A DNA stretch of 64,000 bases from Hydractinia symbiolongicarpus (GCF_029227915.1 NC_079883.1:14446001-14510000); one strand, 5' to 3'; counted from the first letter of the stretch, positions 23,819 through 37,900 are shown. Notes: generated from the letters alone by a model not told the origin. Made by a program: numbers and translations.

Positions 23819-23842
23819 GGATTCGAACCAACTGAGCTATAC
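23818..23842 (-). repeat. Collapsed tRNA-like sequence
   Basis: On the minus strand TATAGCTCAGTTGGTTCGAATCC fuses an A-box-like word directly to a perfect B box, with no anticodon arm between them. It is a deleted tRNA or SINE head, not a tRNA gene. Confidence 0.45.
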
Positions 23843-24589
23843 GCCTTGAGCAAAAATATTTAATTTGACGGCAAAATAACGCAAAATGATTTATTGATGC
23901 GAAATACAAAGGTTTTTTAAAATTTGTTTTGCGAAATGATTTCTCTCAACGAAACAAAGTTGTGTTGTGACTTTCAAGTTCTAAGAATAATCCTAATGAA
24001 TTCCTCCATTATAAGGATTTCATAAGAAATTTTGAGCGGTATTATCAAGAAATGGCCAAAGGCTCTCAGAGGCATGGGACCTAAAAATTTCATATGCAGG
24101 TGTGTAAGAGATAAATATAAAAAGTCAGTAAATATGATAGCCCTCACGCCAAAAAGCAGCTGTAAATCAATTTTTAGGTTTTGTGAAATGATCCTGTTAA
24201 TATATCAAAGATTTCTTGTTGCAGTGATATGTAATTGACATTAACGTGCGAGATAGTTTATGCAGCCCCTGCAACTTGTTTGTTTTCATTTGAAACGTTT
24301 CAATAAATTTAACATACCATCATAGAGAGGACTAGCAGCACCATTTCATCACCTTGCTTAAAAGTTAAAAGTTAGTAAAAGAAACAACATAGGTAAATAA
24401 AATAGGGAATTCTTGCTTCAACACTGCATATAGAGATTTGAAAGCAATGTAAAATCCTACATTCTAGAATGTTACATTATCGCCACGTACAGCATTGCTT
24501 TAGTTTACTTGCTTATCACGCAAAGCTACCCGCGGTCCGTAGTTGGCTCCAAATGGACTCTCAACGCTACATTTAAAGTGTGCCGTAGT

Positions 24590-24640
24590 CGGGACACGAA
24601 CCCGAAATCTTACAAGCTGCATGCACTACCACTGCAACAT
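24590..24640 (-). mobile_element. tRNA-like SINE head
   Basis: The minus strand has an A-box-like TTGCAGTGGTAGTGCATGC and a B-box-like GGGTTCGTGTCCCG at tRNA spacing. The element probably continues toward lower coordinates (to about 24,530). Its body does not obviously match the SINE at 6.7 kb. The boundaries are uncertain. Confidence 0.5.
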
Positions 24641-24689
24641 CTAGGCTAAGTTGGTATGCGTTCAAATATAAGCTTGTAGTAGCTTTAAA

Positions 24690-25755
24690 GTTACGGAGGA
24701 TATACGCCTGATTAGTTACAATCAGTGAGTTAAGGTTGTAGGGTATTTTCACCATCCTGGACTCTACTTGCTCCCTTTTTACCCAGATCGGAATATGGTT
24801 AACCCGAATATTGGGAATAGAATAGAAAATATTTTACTTTTTTTAAGGGGGGACAAACCCTAATTCTTAAATGAAGAAAAAATGTTTCTTTTTTAAATTT
24901 TATCAGCAATAGTATACAAGAGCACTGTAAATTTGGGTCAATTATTCCCTGTTTTGTTGCCATGGTTATAAGTTATTACACAGAAAATTCTAAGGAACGC
25001 GTAGAAATAAATTCAAACTTTCTGTTTGTTTCTTAAAGGCCACGTCTGTATAATCTTAAAGTAAAATTTTACATAATTTTACACAGTTTAAAACGCAAAG
25101 TCAAGGGACTATAAAAAAATCCTCTCGCAGAACGAAATTCCTAAAACGTGCGAAAGAAGTGTCAAGAATGACCGATTAGATATATCAGAGACCTTGACAG
25201 GGTTATCATATACTGGGAACCCGGAAAAAAGCAGTTTAAATTGGTTGGTATTCGAAGGATTTCGAAGCAACTAATAATTTTTAAACTGTTTAATTTTTGT
25301 GGCACGTCTGTAGCGGTATAAAACCTTTCGAGTTGACATTTCAAGGGACGTTGTGGAGTGTGCTTTAAGGGGTTTTCTCTTTATAGAAAATAAATATTAT
25401 TAGTTTAAAAAATAATTTTTTAAATCTGCACATTTGGTCTCAGGAAAGATAAAATGCTCTTCTTGTCTCGACGTAGCAACAAAAACAAACCGTCAATTTA
25501 AAAAAAAAAAATGGTTCCTTAATTTGGAAGGCAAGTATCCGTGATCTCAGATCCTGTTTTCTCTTTTTGTATATCCAACTGCAAACGAACCTTTTTCGTC
25601 AGATATTTAAATAGATATAGCGCCAGTGAGAGACATAAAGACCTGGCAACGAGGCTGTAAACTACTGAAAGCATGCCTATGCGACCTATGCAACACTTTG
25701 TCTGCACAAAAGATGTACACACACAAAACAGTTGCTTGAATTAAATTTTATATAA
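24690..25755. other. Intergenic DNA, no supported feature
   Basis: Only short AT-rich frames are present, with no recognisable domain. Confidence 0.5.
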
Positions 25756-25759
25756 GCTT

Positions 25760-26265
25760 GGTAATTTCTAGGCGCGTCTAGAGTGGCCTTGACGCGACTA
25801 GACGTCCACTGATTTTGACTGGATGCCACTAGATGTGACTGAACGCTCGTAGACGTGCTGTTTTTGCTAGACACGTGGAACAAAGGATTTAATTCCTCAC
25901 GTCCTAACTAGGTATACCGCACTGCACAAAAGAAAAATGTTTAAAATGCACTTTATTTTAGTTTTAAAAGAAAAGCAAAATTAAAATGGCAAAGGGAATA
26001 TGTTTAAAACTTTATGAAGAGAAATTTTGTGTAAAAATGTGAGAAAATATTCAATATTTTAAGGTATGCTTGTTTTCTTTTTCTCTCTTTCCTTTTCAAA
26101 AAAGTACAAAAATATATAATTTTTAAAAATCGTATCCAAATCCAATTTTCAGAAATTTTTATCCCTGATAAACAATTTTTTTTACATAACTACTCGCTAG
26201 TTGTCTAATCGCGTCGAAGAGGTGCTAGGTGCAAATAAACGTGATTAGACGCCTAGTGAGTAACC
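25760..26265. mobile_element. Candidate MITE upstream of DDX49
   Basis: The left end has CTAGGCGCGTCTAGAGTGG and several CTAGACGT-like words. The right end has a 23-bp inverted pair, 26,191-26,213 and 26,240-26,262, with 4 mismatches, whose sequence CTAGGCGTCTAATCACG resembles the left end. Terminal inverted repeats with AT-rich filler suggest a non-autonomous DNA transposon of about 500 bp. Target-site duplications were not established. Confidence 0.4.
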
Positions 26266-26385
26266 AACCTAATAGTATCTCAGTCTTTAGGACCGCGGCA
26301 AAAGTTTGCAAAAAGTTCGCGTGTTTTAACACAGCACGCGTTGGGAGTTCTCGGTGCCGTTTCATTTTCATAATCAAAGATCAAG

Positions 26386-29300
26386 ATGGCGTCGTTAGAG
26401 GTGCTTGGTTTGCACGATTGGCTAAATAAGCAATGTCATGAGATGGGAATATCTAGGCCTACTGAAATACAAACACATTGTGTTCCTAAAATATTGGAAG
26501 GCAGAGACTGCATTGGCTGTGCAAAGACAGGTAGTGGAAAGACCGCAGCCTTCGCGTTACCAATTTTACAAAAGTTGTCAGAGGATCCTTTTGGAATTTT
26601 TGCTCTTGTGATTACCCCAACAAGGTAATAATTCAAAAAACTTATGTGTTTCTCATACTATAATGTATTCTGTATTTTTACCTCATTCAGTATAGAGTTC
26701 ATGAATATAATTCCACCACTCTGAAGAGCTGGCTGGCATAGTATTGTTCTGCCCACCAGATTGCATGCAAAAATGTTTTTAAACAGTACAGCCAGATTAT
26801 GTGTGCATTATGTTTTTTTTGCCCTGATTATGCTGTGGTGACTGGATTATGAATGCTGATATAATGGCTGACCAGACAGGCTGTGATTTTCTTTGACTTT
26901 TTAAACATTTTCTTTTCTTAAGTATGGGTAGTGTAGCATGGAATATCAAATGAGTATCAAATGAAAAAGTCAAAGAAATATTTCTTCTCAATCTAAAGCA
27001 GTGTTTACAATAAAAATATTATGTGTGGGAATTAGGTTTGGTGAAAAGTTTCTACGAAATTTCGTTTCAGTTGAGAACAACAACAACTTTGGCACCAGGG
27101 CTATTTGCTTTTCACGAATGAGATAAATACTGGCCTGCCCTGATTATGTTAGAAAAAATATAAAAATGTTGCACATAAGCCAGCCTGCCTGAATATGTTC
27201 GTTTCATAAGTGAGAAATAACATAAAAGTGTGGTACATAAGCCGACTTGCCCTGATTATGTTTTATGCCAAATAATATTTCTTAACTGTCGTATATAAGC
27301 CTGTCATGAGTATTTTGCCCTGATTATGTCCTGTTTATAATCGGTGCAAGCTGCCGTACATAATCCGGGCAGCATTCATAATCCGGGCAGAACGATATTC
27401 CCAGGAGGACAAACCAAAAAAAAAAAAAACAGTCAAGATTACTTCCAGCCAGATTATCTCTCACTTTAAACAACTTAATCTTAAAACACTCATAACTAGG
27501 AAATTATATCTCTTTTTGCCTGGTTTACATTTATTAGATAGTTTTAGATTAGGCAGACTTTTGGTTTTGAGTCATTTCATCCCTAAAAATATGGTCAGTC
27601 AGTGGGTCAGTGAAGAAAAAATATTTTTTAAGAAAATGTGTTTAACTACAAAGTCAGCTACCTTGTATATACATCTTGTTTAAAAAAGGCTGCCTCAAGC
27701 TATTATTAGCTAGTTCCCAGGACCCTTAGGACTCACTGCTGGAATTTTAAAGCAGGACCATAATAATAGTGGATGATGGCTGCAAGGGAGACAACAAGCA
27801 TATATTTTTGTTGTTGTAGTTCTTCCAACGCAGGTTGGGTGACCCTAACTCTATTTGTGATGTCCGCCTTAAATAAACAAGGTTAAAACAAGCATATCAC
27901 TATATTGAACAACGTGTAAAGTAGCAAGCAACAAAGTAATTTTGACATTATCAGTCGCTTGTCAGCAAAATTATCAATATTTTAAATTGGAGACTCAGAT
28001 AGGGATTTTGTTGTTTATATCACAACAATGTCAGTCTGAAATTAAATTGCTAGAAACATATCCTGTGATTAGCTGGAGGCCTAAAACTATTAATCAGCCC
28101 TTTTATATAGGTAGTGCACCTGTGAGCAACGTAACAAAAAAATCTGATAATTCTGAAATATGTTTGATAAAAACCATTTCAATACAAAGGAGAAGTTGGT
28201 GTGAGAAAAAACACAATGTCTAAGGTTAATAAACTATATTGTGGTGTTTTTAAAGGTGTGTTTTTATAATGATTTATTTGTGCAGGGAACTCGCCTTTCA
28301 AATTGCTGACCAATTCCGTGCACTTGGCAAGACTATTAACTTAAAAGACACAGTTGTAATAGGTGGAATGGACATGGTGGAGCAAGGTCGAGCTTTATGT
28401 GACAAGCCACATGTTGTCATTGCTACTCCCGGGCGTCTAGCTGGTCTTATTAACAGTGGGTCATCATTTAGTCTTAAAAAAATAAAATTTCTGGTGTTGG
28501 ATGAAGCAGATAGGTTGTTGGAAAAAAGTTTTGAGAAAGACTTGGAGGTAATAAGTTGGATTAAGACAATGTGTTTTGACATTCTTTTGTTACAAAATTT
28601 AAAAAAACTGCATTGTGTTTTCACAATTGAGAGACTTCATCTGAAACCTTTTTCACTAATATAAAGAATAGAAAGCAACTTAAACTCTGTAGAGTAAGAA
28701 TTTGAATAAAAATTATAATAAAGAATCTGAAGACCATAAATTTGTTAAAAAAAGATCAGCAAACGCCCTGTTTAAACTCCACAATAACTGAATGTTAAAA
28801 CCTTTTATTGGTGTTTTAGATAATATTTGAAAACATTGCAAAGAAACGTCAAACATTGCTGTTCAGTGCCACTCTCACGGATACCATCAATCAGCTGATG
28901 TCGGTAGCTAACAACAACCCGTTTTGTTATGAAGTCAAATCGGAGTAAGTAGTGGGCACATATACTTTCAATATTTCTTTTAAGCACCTAGGATCTTCTA
29001 GGTTGCCATGCCTCCTCAAAAGTGGACTTAATGACAACTTTTTCCTTTAAATCTCCCAAATTTTAATTTTACAACCCGCCGCCATTTTAATTTTACAGTC
29101 TCGCAATTTTTATTTTCAAAGTGCATAGAAGTGCTAAACAAGTACAGCACTAATTTGTTCTTCACTTATGGCATCTCAACTATTATTGATATCTTTATAA
29201 AAATATAAAAATGATCAGATCTCCTTAATATTCTTTACGGGCGCACATCTCAAAAAAGATTAAACATTCTCAGAAAAGACCTCGAATCACTTCGAAATTA

Positions 29301-30149
29301 ACTTAAAAACAGTGACCACGTAAACACAAAACACAAGGAAAAAGAACAAGTACTATTTGTAACAGGCCTTAATAATACACTTCTGGTCTGTAAAATGTGC
29401 GTCACGTGGAGCAAGCAAGATTTAGTTAAGAAGGTACGTATGCTAGTATGAAGTATCGAATATATTTATATGTTCGTTGTTTTCTTAGCACTGCGACTGT
29501 CGAGGAGTTAGATCAAAGATATCTGTTGATACCGTCCCAAGTTAAAGACTGTTATTTAGTTCATTTACTGCAGACGTTTATTGAAAACAAATCGGTCATC
29601 ATATTTACCCACACGTGTCGTAGTTCTCAGGTGTTGTCGTATTTATTGAGAAAAGTCGAGATAAAATGTGCGACGTTACATTCGTTGATGCCTCAACGTG
29701 AACGATTGTCGTCGCTGGCACGATTTAAAAGCGGCGTCGTAAAAATATTAGTTGCGACGGATGTAGCTAGTCGTGGTTTAGATATACCACAAGTCGAACT
29801 TGTTTTGAATTACAACGTACCGGCGTCGCCGAAGGATTACATTCATCGTGTCGGACGTACGGCACGTGCTGGGCGAGGTGGAATGGCTTTGACCTTGTTG
29901 ACGCAATACGACATCGAACGGTTAAAGGCGATAGAGAAACATATAAATGTGGAGATGACAGAATTTGAAACAAGCGAATCGGACGCTTTAAAACTTTTAA
30001 AAATTGTGACAGTGATGAAGAGAGAAGTAGAGATTCGTTTGAACGATAGTAACTTTGGAGAGAAGAGGAAAGTAAACAAAAGAAAACACGCAATTTTAAA
30101 CAGTATATCAGTGAATGCCAAAGTCAAACCAAAGAAAAGAAAAACTTAA
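26386..30149 (+). CDS. DDX49: DEAD-box RNA helicase DDX49 (Dbp8 family)
   Basis: An ATP-dependent RNA helicase of the nucleolus, needed in the family for small-subunit rRNA processing. Coding exons: 26,386-26,624, 28,286-28,547, 28,820-28,944 and 29,489-30,149. All junctions are GT-AG and the sum is 429 codons including the stop, giving 428 aa, close to yeast Dbp8. Motifs in order: Q motif with PTEIQ, Walker A AKTGSGKT, Ia PTRELA (split by intron 1), TPGR, DEAD in [22 protein letters not shown] and [13 protein letters not shown]. The lysine-rich tail ends KPKKRKT. The ATG has A at -3 and G at +4. Intron 1 is 1.66 kb and contains a putative MITE. Neighbouring GOLGA5 converges from the other strand. 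Assignment to DDX49 rather than DDX47 rests on overall length and the sequence around motifs I, II and IV. Confidence 0.93.
26745..27395. mobile_element. Candidate MITE in DDX49 intron 1
   Basis: The left edge GTATTGTTCTGCCC (26,741-26,754) pairs with the right edge GGGCAGAACGATAT (27,385-27,398) as imperfect 14-bp terminal inverted repeats. Inside, the word GATTATG, often as GCCCTGATTATG, recurs at about 26,790, 26,824, 26,843, 27,140, 27,254 and 27,322, and inverted near 27,356 and 27,378. These are sub-repeats of roughly 65 bp. Confidence 0.45.
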
Positions 30150-30161
30150 TTAATTTCTATG

Positions 30162-30167
30162 AATAAA
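30162..30167 (+). promoter_or_regulatory. Poly(A) signal of DDX49
   Basis: AATAAA begins 13 nt after the stop codon. Confidence 0.65.
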
Positions 30168-31826
30168 TTTAAACCCATCTCCTGTGTCAACAGTTTCTTA
30201 ATGACACCTTAATCCCACTCACCCGCTCTATAGCAAATAACGTCGCCTGAATTTACACACACTGGCATGTCCTTCTGGCACTGAGGTATATATAACGCCG
30301 TGACCGACTAGATAGGACTCTTTGCTAATCTTAACAACTGTTCGATATTTTTAAAGCTTCAGAAAACCTGATGAAAAAACAAAGTTGACGAAAACGTCTG
30401 TTTTGATTACCTTTCAGAAAACAAAAGTTTCGAAAAGTTAGCGAGTCCTAATACACACTTTTTTATAAACAACCCTACTTTTCGGTCGACCCTCCCTATT
30501 GCTTAATTTTTAAGACCTAGCCTCGTTTGTTGCTTAGCTGTTGCTTAAATATCCCAAGTGAAGTAATCAATTATTTCCAACGTTGTTTCTACGTATTCTT
30601 TCCATCACGGTTATATCGGACTTTTTCTCCACTCGTTGATTTATAAAAGAGCGTGTACCTGCATTTGACTGCGGTTTTTTGCACACTAATGTTATAAATT
30701 ATTGCAATTTCATAGTAGAAAGCCTTAGCAATTAGAAAAGATTTTGACTTAGCTGGGAAAAGTTGTAACAAAATGAGCAACCGTAACTCCGGGGCCTGTA
30801 GCGTCTTTTCACAACAGAGGACCTTGGGTCACTCCGAAATAACGGCTCAGGGGTCACAGACCCCGGGAACGAGGTTGAGGACCTCGTATTAATTCCTGTT
30901 ACTGCACACTACCGTGTTGTTAGGTCGCCTAACATTTAATTTAAATGTTTACGTTTATTTTAAAATACTAGCTAGCTAGCCAGAGCAGGGCTGCATTCTC
31001 CCTTAAGAAATATACATAGCTGACAATATTTTTATCAAAACATATAAAAAGCACAATAAAAAGCTTTCAGGAAACAAAAAGGTCAAAAAATATTGTTCGA
31101 GGATTCGATAGGGAATGTTCCTTAAGTATCAGCAAAGTCCACAATAATAAGTAGTATCATATTCTCCTTCATATTTTAAATTCATGTGCACAAATAAATC
31201 TTTTATAAGAAAAACCAGTCAAAAAATATTAGATCTATATAAGTTACACAAAAAATAACAACTACACCACAGAAAAAGTAATTCAAGGTTATTTCAAAAT
31301 GATGGCAGATTTAAAGTGGCGAAGCAATGTCAGTGTAGAAGAGAACAGTAAGCATAGAAGCCCTTAAATATGACGGAATTTTTAGTCATTTTTTTTACAT
31401 CCTAAGTCTGAACACCTGAACTAATCTATAACATCAAAATAAATATACAGTAAAAGGCTAGAACAACGTTCAAACGTTATAATATATAGCTTAAACAAAT
31501 GTAATAAAACAATAAATATAAATAATTAGTTAGGTAAAATTCGATAATTCTTTGATGGAGGTTGCTTCTTAGAGTAGGAATAATCTAGAAATCTCACAAT
31601 AATTGGGCGAAGTGGATAAAAACTGATGACAATCTGTCGTCTACGACCTGTTTCAAAAAGTCAAATTTGAAATACATGTTTCAAAACAAAGAAGTGCCAT
31701 TATGTTTGTCGTAACAGCTCAACGCTAAATTGATTTTAAATTTATCTTGGTCAACTTCGGTCGCCTATATAACTACACATCTTGGTATCATCCACAGTGA
31801 ATAAACCATCAATTGGTACATTTCGC
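30168..31826. other. Intergenic stretch between convergent DDX49 and GOLGA5
   Basis: No gene. A GC-rich block at about 30,790-30,890 holds a small inverted repeat, GGGGTCACAGACCCC, followed by GGGAACGAGGTTG and paired GAGGACC words, probably a fragment of a dispersed repeat. Confidence 0.5.
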
Positions 31827-31832
31827 TTTAAT
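31827..31832 (-). promoter_or_regulatory. Candidate poly(A) signal of GOLGA5
   Basis: Minus-strand ATTAAA, the common variant hexamer, about 115 nt past the GOLGA5 stop codon. Confidence 0.35.
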
Positions 31833-31945
31833 GTTGCATGATGAAGTGAGCGTGCTAATAAGATTCATTTGTCTCCTTGTTATTCTTTGGGATCAGGTCA
31901 AAGGGGCCCTGCCGCATTCTAGGACTGACATGTTTGCAGTTTCCA

Positions 31946-34900
31946 CTATGAGTGAGGATCTTTCGGCGAGTGGGGGTCGCTGCTATGCATTTCAGGTGTG
32001 TATGTCAGCAAGACAAAAGTAACCCACAAGTGGAGAATAAACTGAAAATGGAGTTACAGGCGTTCATAACAAAAACATTAAGGCTGACTGCTACTGTAGT
32101 AAAATTTGTCGCTTTAAAGATTTCGTCTTTAGAATTCAGTGGGAGTGGGAGTGGGATCATTCCTGTTTTTAGCGAGTTTAGTCTTTTTAGGAAATAAAAA
32201 ATTTGATGTAATGATAAAACTGCAGTAAACGACTTACCATATAAACAATAACCATCAACCTGGCGATGGGATAGCGACGTAAGAATACACCAAGCCGAAT
32301 ACTAAAAGAAACCGTAACAAAATGACCGCACTATGACATGAAAATTCTCATTAATCCAACACCTCTCACTGATAGCAAACTCCCTATCATGAGAGTGAGA
32401 GTGGATTCACTATTTCCAATAGCTTTAAATAGCCACTAGAGTGTTTCAAACACTGTTATCACTGTGAGTCGTGTTCTCAATGCACAACCTAAATAAAAAT
32501 CCTCATCCCCCCCACAACCATGACATAGACTGATTGTTAGTTGTGAAAATAACAACTGCTAAATATACACGTACTGTCCTCTTGTTTACGAACCAAGCTG
32601 CACGATTATCTGGTCACACCTAGCTATTAGTTTAAAACACTAACCTGAATTTATCGATGTCGTTTACCGTTTTCTTCCAGTGCCTGTTTTGTGTGATTTG
32701 AGAAGGCATAATGGATGCCATGGGTTGTAATCGAGAACCTACAAGCAAGAATGTATATTACTTAACGTTTGTTACACCTGTATTACAATGATAAAAACAA
32801 AACAAAGATACGTGACTGACATGCTGAACACTTTCCTTACGTCCCTTATAAACTAAACTTATTCTAAACCTTTTTCGAGCCGTCGATTTTTTCATAATAC
32901 GGACATTGCAAAAGCAAACAGGAGACCGCATTTTCGACCTTCTTGTCTTATCTAGTAGTTCAGTATCACGTTGTTTGGTCATTTTCAGCCAAAACCGAAT
33001 ACTTTTACATATATTAATGACCGGGATGGTTAAAAATACATTTTACTGCTTTCCTAATGTTTATGTTATGACTAACAAACCAAACACGAATTAGGATGAG
33101 ATTTTGTAACTATGAAACAAGTAGAATTACCGCTTTCCGGATCTTCAATGTCGGTCGAGTGATCTTTGTTTCTTCGTGTTAAGCTACTTTGAACGTCGTG
33201 GTATTGCTTCTAAAACAATAGAGAGAAAAATAACAACTTTTTATTAGAGGAGGTAAATGCAACCATACTGTCCTATCCCGATCGTATTTTTTAAACAGAA
33301 AATTTATGACTGAAAATAACTACATACTTCCAGTCTTTCTAATTGGAGAACGAGTGAATTTTTTTCTGTGCTTAGAGCTTCCACCATAGTCTGCTTGTGT
33401 ATCAGACTGTCAGTCAACGTTCGTATTCGATTTTCAAGTTCGTCTTGAGACGAGTTTGCGTTTTGTTTCACCTTTGCTGTAACCTGCAGAAAATAAAATA
33501 AAAAATCAGATTGAAAGTCACGGTAAAGGTCTAAGCTTATCAGAGAATATACTTCTCAAACAAAAAAACTATTGTGAATTTAGTTATATAGTGTCAGTAT
33601 CTTTCCCATCGTTTTATTTTGTGTAATACTGCTTTTATACCCTTTTATTTCAATTTCTAAAAGTAGGCCAATGGGTAAAATATACTAAATAAACGTCCCG
33701 TACAATGAAAAGGCTAATTGGTGACGAGGTGTGGACGGAATGGCACACCAGTGCCATCTTTCTCCAGCAAGAGCAAAGAGACAGAGAAGCTTGAAGACCA
33801 TTGATTTTGAAACAAATACACCGAGGTTTACGCTGTTTAACTTACACTAAAAACACTGAAATGAAAGCATTCTATCACTAGCAATGGAATTGTTAAAACA
33901 CTCTGCAACGTTGGCCCAAATTCAAGGAAAGTCTAATCTTTTCCTGATAATAGTTTTTTAATTAAATACATCTGACGCCACTCTTTTAATCACAACATGA
34001 AAATCAACGCCCATGACGTAATGGCATTAGGCAAACATTTCTTTCGTATAAACAACTTGTGCAGTGAATACTAATTTCTGAACATTTTTTGGAAGGGAGA
34101 ATAAAAACAACTTAAATCGAAAAAAATGCATGTAAATGTATTTTAAGGCTGGCAATGCTTACTATTTGCCTAATTTCCCCATTTATTTCGAACCTTCGTA
34201 TAAAAACAAAATCGTGACTTTACCTGTTGTTGCAGCTTCTTCATTTCTGCTTCGTGTTGCTAGAAAAATAACATATGGTGAAATGAGGGACGAGAGAGAA
34301 GTGTTTTGAAAAGTAACAAACTATAGGCGCAAGGGTCAAACGCTTAACAAGTTCTGCCTTTATTTATTTATTTATTTATTTATTTATTTCTACATTTATT
34401 TCTTATTTTACGCTTCTGGAAAAAAATAGCTTTTGGTATGGGAAAGATTACGGTTTTTCTAAATAAGGTTAGAACTTTCTTCTTGAACAATACGTAGTTA
34501 ACAATATATAGTCTACGATGACTCTCTTCCGAAAATATACTGACTAGGTCTTATAATAGAGATTTCTGGCTGCAAACTTTTTATAACAATTATAATAACA
34601 GGTCCATTCTAATGTCTTCTGCCGAAGCCCAGTGGTGGAAAAATCAGTCAGATATTTTTAGAAGCAACAAAACCGTTCCACACTTGTCATAACGAACATA
34701 ACTTGATACATTTCCGTTTAAGATTTGTTTGTGGCACACGTGCGCAAAGGTATTATCTGAACAAAATACGCATTTCACCCGTTGCAAAAATAATTTTTCC
34801 ATAAAAAGTCTACTAAAAACGCTGTGCGAAACATCGTCAATTCAAGGATGCGTTAAAAACGTCGAACAAAACCCTCGCGAAAATTTCAAAACGGTGCTTG

Positions 34901-37900
34901 TTGGTATTGTCGATATGTTTTACCTGTGTTTGTGAAATTTGAGATTTCTTGATTTTATGCAAATCTTCTCTTGTAAATTGTAATTCCTGAAATCAAAGTA
35001 ACATAAAATTTAAGACTACCAGAGAGATTTTTTACCAGCTTGGGACTTTCATACTAAAGCTGCATTTAAAAAACCACCAAAAACACCATAATTCAACATA
35101 CAAAAAAATACAAAAAAGCTAAAAGTTCTGATAAAAACTGACAGAAATCCCCAAAGCTTAAAACAATGGATAGAGCTATACATTTTCCTGTACATTATAG
35201 CAACCCTATATGCAGTGCACTCGAAGTGTACTTCAACCAACCTGCATGTAGCGTTTCATATCTTCTTCAGCATGTTGTCTTTTTTGAGATTCATCTTGTA
35301 AAGAAATTTGCAAGCTGTCAATTCTTTGTTGATTCTCATCATACTCAGAGTTGTGAAGGAGTTCTAAGTCCTAAATGAAATTCAGCAAGAAAACAATCAT
35401 AGTCAAGTAAACCGTTTTTAGCTACAGGTATGGTTCGAATACGTTTCCTTTTCAACAGTTCTTCCCAAACTCTCTATTGCTACTACACACTGAAATTTAC
35501 GAAGACTTTTGCCAAAAGAATTATATATACAACAACATAAACAACGGCAAACAAAATTAGCATTAATATTTACTCAAAATCGACCATTTAGTTTTTATGC
35601 CAAAAAAAATCTGTAAGCAAGTACTAGCAATTTGTAGGAATGCACACTGTTAAGCTCCTTCGTTCCTTTGCACAACTTTGCATCACATCTAAAATCAAAC
35701 TTAAAAAACAAGAATCACAATAGCATACCAGATATTCTGATCGCACTTTTTCCAAATTATATTTCGTTTGTTGTAGTTCGTCTCTTAGCGCATCTCTCTC
35801 CTGCTTGGTTTCTTCCAATTCTGACAACAGCACTGGTGAAGCTTCTGTCGAATCTGTTCCTTGTCGCAGCGAGTTGATTAATTTTTCCTTTGCCTATTTT
35901 GACAGGACAAAAACAACATTCAATAAAATACACAAAAATGCTAGTATATCCAGACATATCGCTCTCATTGTGTTCGAGCTTTAATACTACAATTTCATAG
36001 AATCGTCCATGTAAAATCAACTATGATCATGGACAAATACAATGACACAAGAGAGCTAATTTTAAATTTCGCTGCTACAACTGATTACATTGGTTGTTTC
36101 CAGAGTGGCGCATTTAAAACTTGTAAATGTTCAATTGTCAATGTTCGCTTGTCAATAATTACTTGTCAGTGGTTACTTGTCCATGGTCACTTATCAATGC
36201 TGACTTGTCAATGTTCACTATCAATGTTCACTTATCAATGTTCAAAACTAGATGTTAGGTTACTTGGTTAAATCCATATTCTTGAAACCTGCTAATTACT
36301 GCTGAAGTTTGTGGGTCCGAGTTAGATTATTTCTTCATGTGGGTGCGCTAGAGGATGCCATGAGCAAACTTTAAATGCACTCTGTCTGTACTATGTTGTA
36401 CTGTTAAATTATCGACTTTGCAGCCTGCGAACTACAGAGCATTGCCTATTTGACCATTTTATTCATATTTAAGAAAAATGACAAATAAATAGCCTTTGTT
36501 TCATAAATTTTGTCCATGATTGTTGCAAACACAAATCATACGAAATTGCAATTTTCCGTTTCAGTTTGAAAACTACATAATAATGAAACAACGCTCTGAA
36601 ATTTAATTCTGAACCCACTTTTTTGTTATCATGTGAATATGAAGTATATATTAAAAAAGCAACTAAAAGACGCCTCGCATTATAAACTAAGAATATAAAT
36701 TAAAAAACATACCTGCAATATACGTGCAGCTTTATCTTTGTAATCTTTTAATTCCTTGCGAGCAATATTAGCAGCATCCGCAGACTGTTTCAGTTTCACC
36801 TCAATTTCTCGTGATTTATCTATACGAACAAGGGGGGACAACTATACGCCATGAAAAAGTATATTTATAATAGTAGAAAATACTTCAAACACATCACTGT
36901 TGTGTGGTTATTGGTTACCATTGAAACAACAGATTCCTTTAGGGTAGAAGTGCAGAGTTGATTCTGTAAAAGTTTCTGCACTTTGAAATTTCAAACAAAC
37001 ATTTACGAGTGAATCATACGGATAGTATACGTGTGAGAAAAAATGTGTTACCTTTTCCTTCAGACTGCCGTGCTTGCAGTTGTTTAATTGTTTCTGTGTA
37101 TTGACGTTGCTCACTTTGTCGTTTTGTTTGTAAATTCATCAGTTCTGACTACACAAAATATAAGAAAAAGGGAAATGGAAACATTGTACAGTTGAACTCC
37201 TTTAAAGCGAGAGCAAAATTTTTCAAAAAAAGTTGGCATTAGAGTGATGTTTAATTGTAGAAAAGTATAACAAATTGTAAATATTTTGCATTAATCTTGT
37301 GCTCTAAAACTTTGAAAAATTGGCATCCTCAAGTTTTATTAAAGTTTTTTCACCATTTTACCAAACGCTATGATTTTCTCATTCTAGTTGTCTTAACAAG
37401 CTTGTTTATCGATTTTATCCCTTTAATTAATTAATTGCATTCATGCTCTGTAATGGCCTCTTATGATTACAGCTTCCATTTGTTCTTAAAAATGGCAGAG
37501 AAGAACGTTTTCTAAGTTAATCATTTTGTTGTGAGATAATATAAATCTTCATGTACATTAAAAATTAGGGCAAAGCTGAAAAATATCAACAAAAATGGCA
37601 GAGAAACATCATATATACTTTGATATTTTCCTTTTCATTTCTCTCCAGTCGAAGGTGATCTTCGGCTTCCTCTAATTTGAATTTTATGTTATCTAAAGCC
37701 ACACTCTGCACACCAGTTGCATCAGAATGGTCTTTAAATAATCTAAAGGAATAAAAGTGTAGTAGCATTAAATGATAGGACACTAATATCATAGTTGTCT
37801 GTACAATTCTTAATTGCCAGGTTAGTTTCCACAGTAGTAGTTATTCAAAGAAATGCTTCTTATTATCCTCATCAAGCAATTATGAGAAAATAGTTAAAAA

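Noticed and set aside
29849-29861. TGTCGGACGTACG, matching 13 of 14 bases of the 13.6-14.8 kb motif
   Set aside because: It lies in DDX49 codons for the conserved VGRT helicase motif VI, so it is explained by protein constraint and is probably coincidence.
32758-32982. Minus-strand frame as a GOLGA5 exon
   Set aside because: Its peptide does not resemble golgin-84. The exon at 32,645-32,738 fits both phase and sequence instead.
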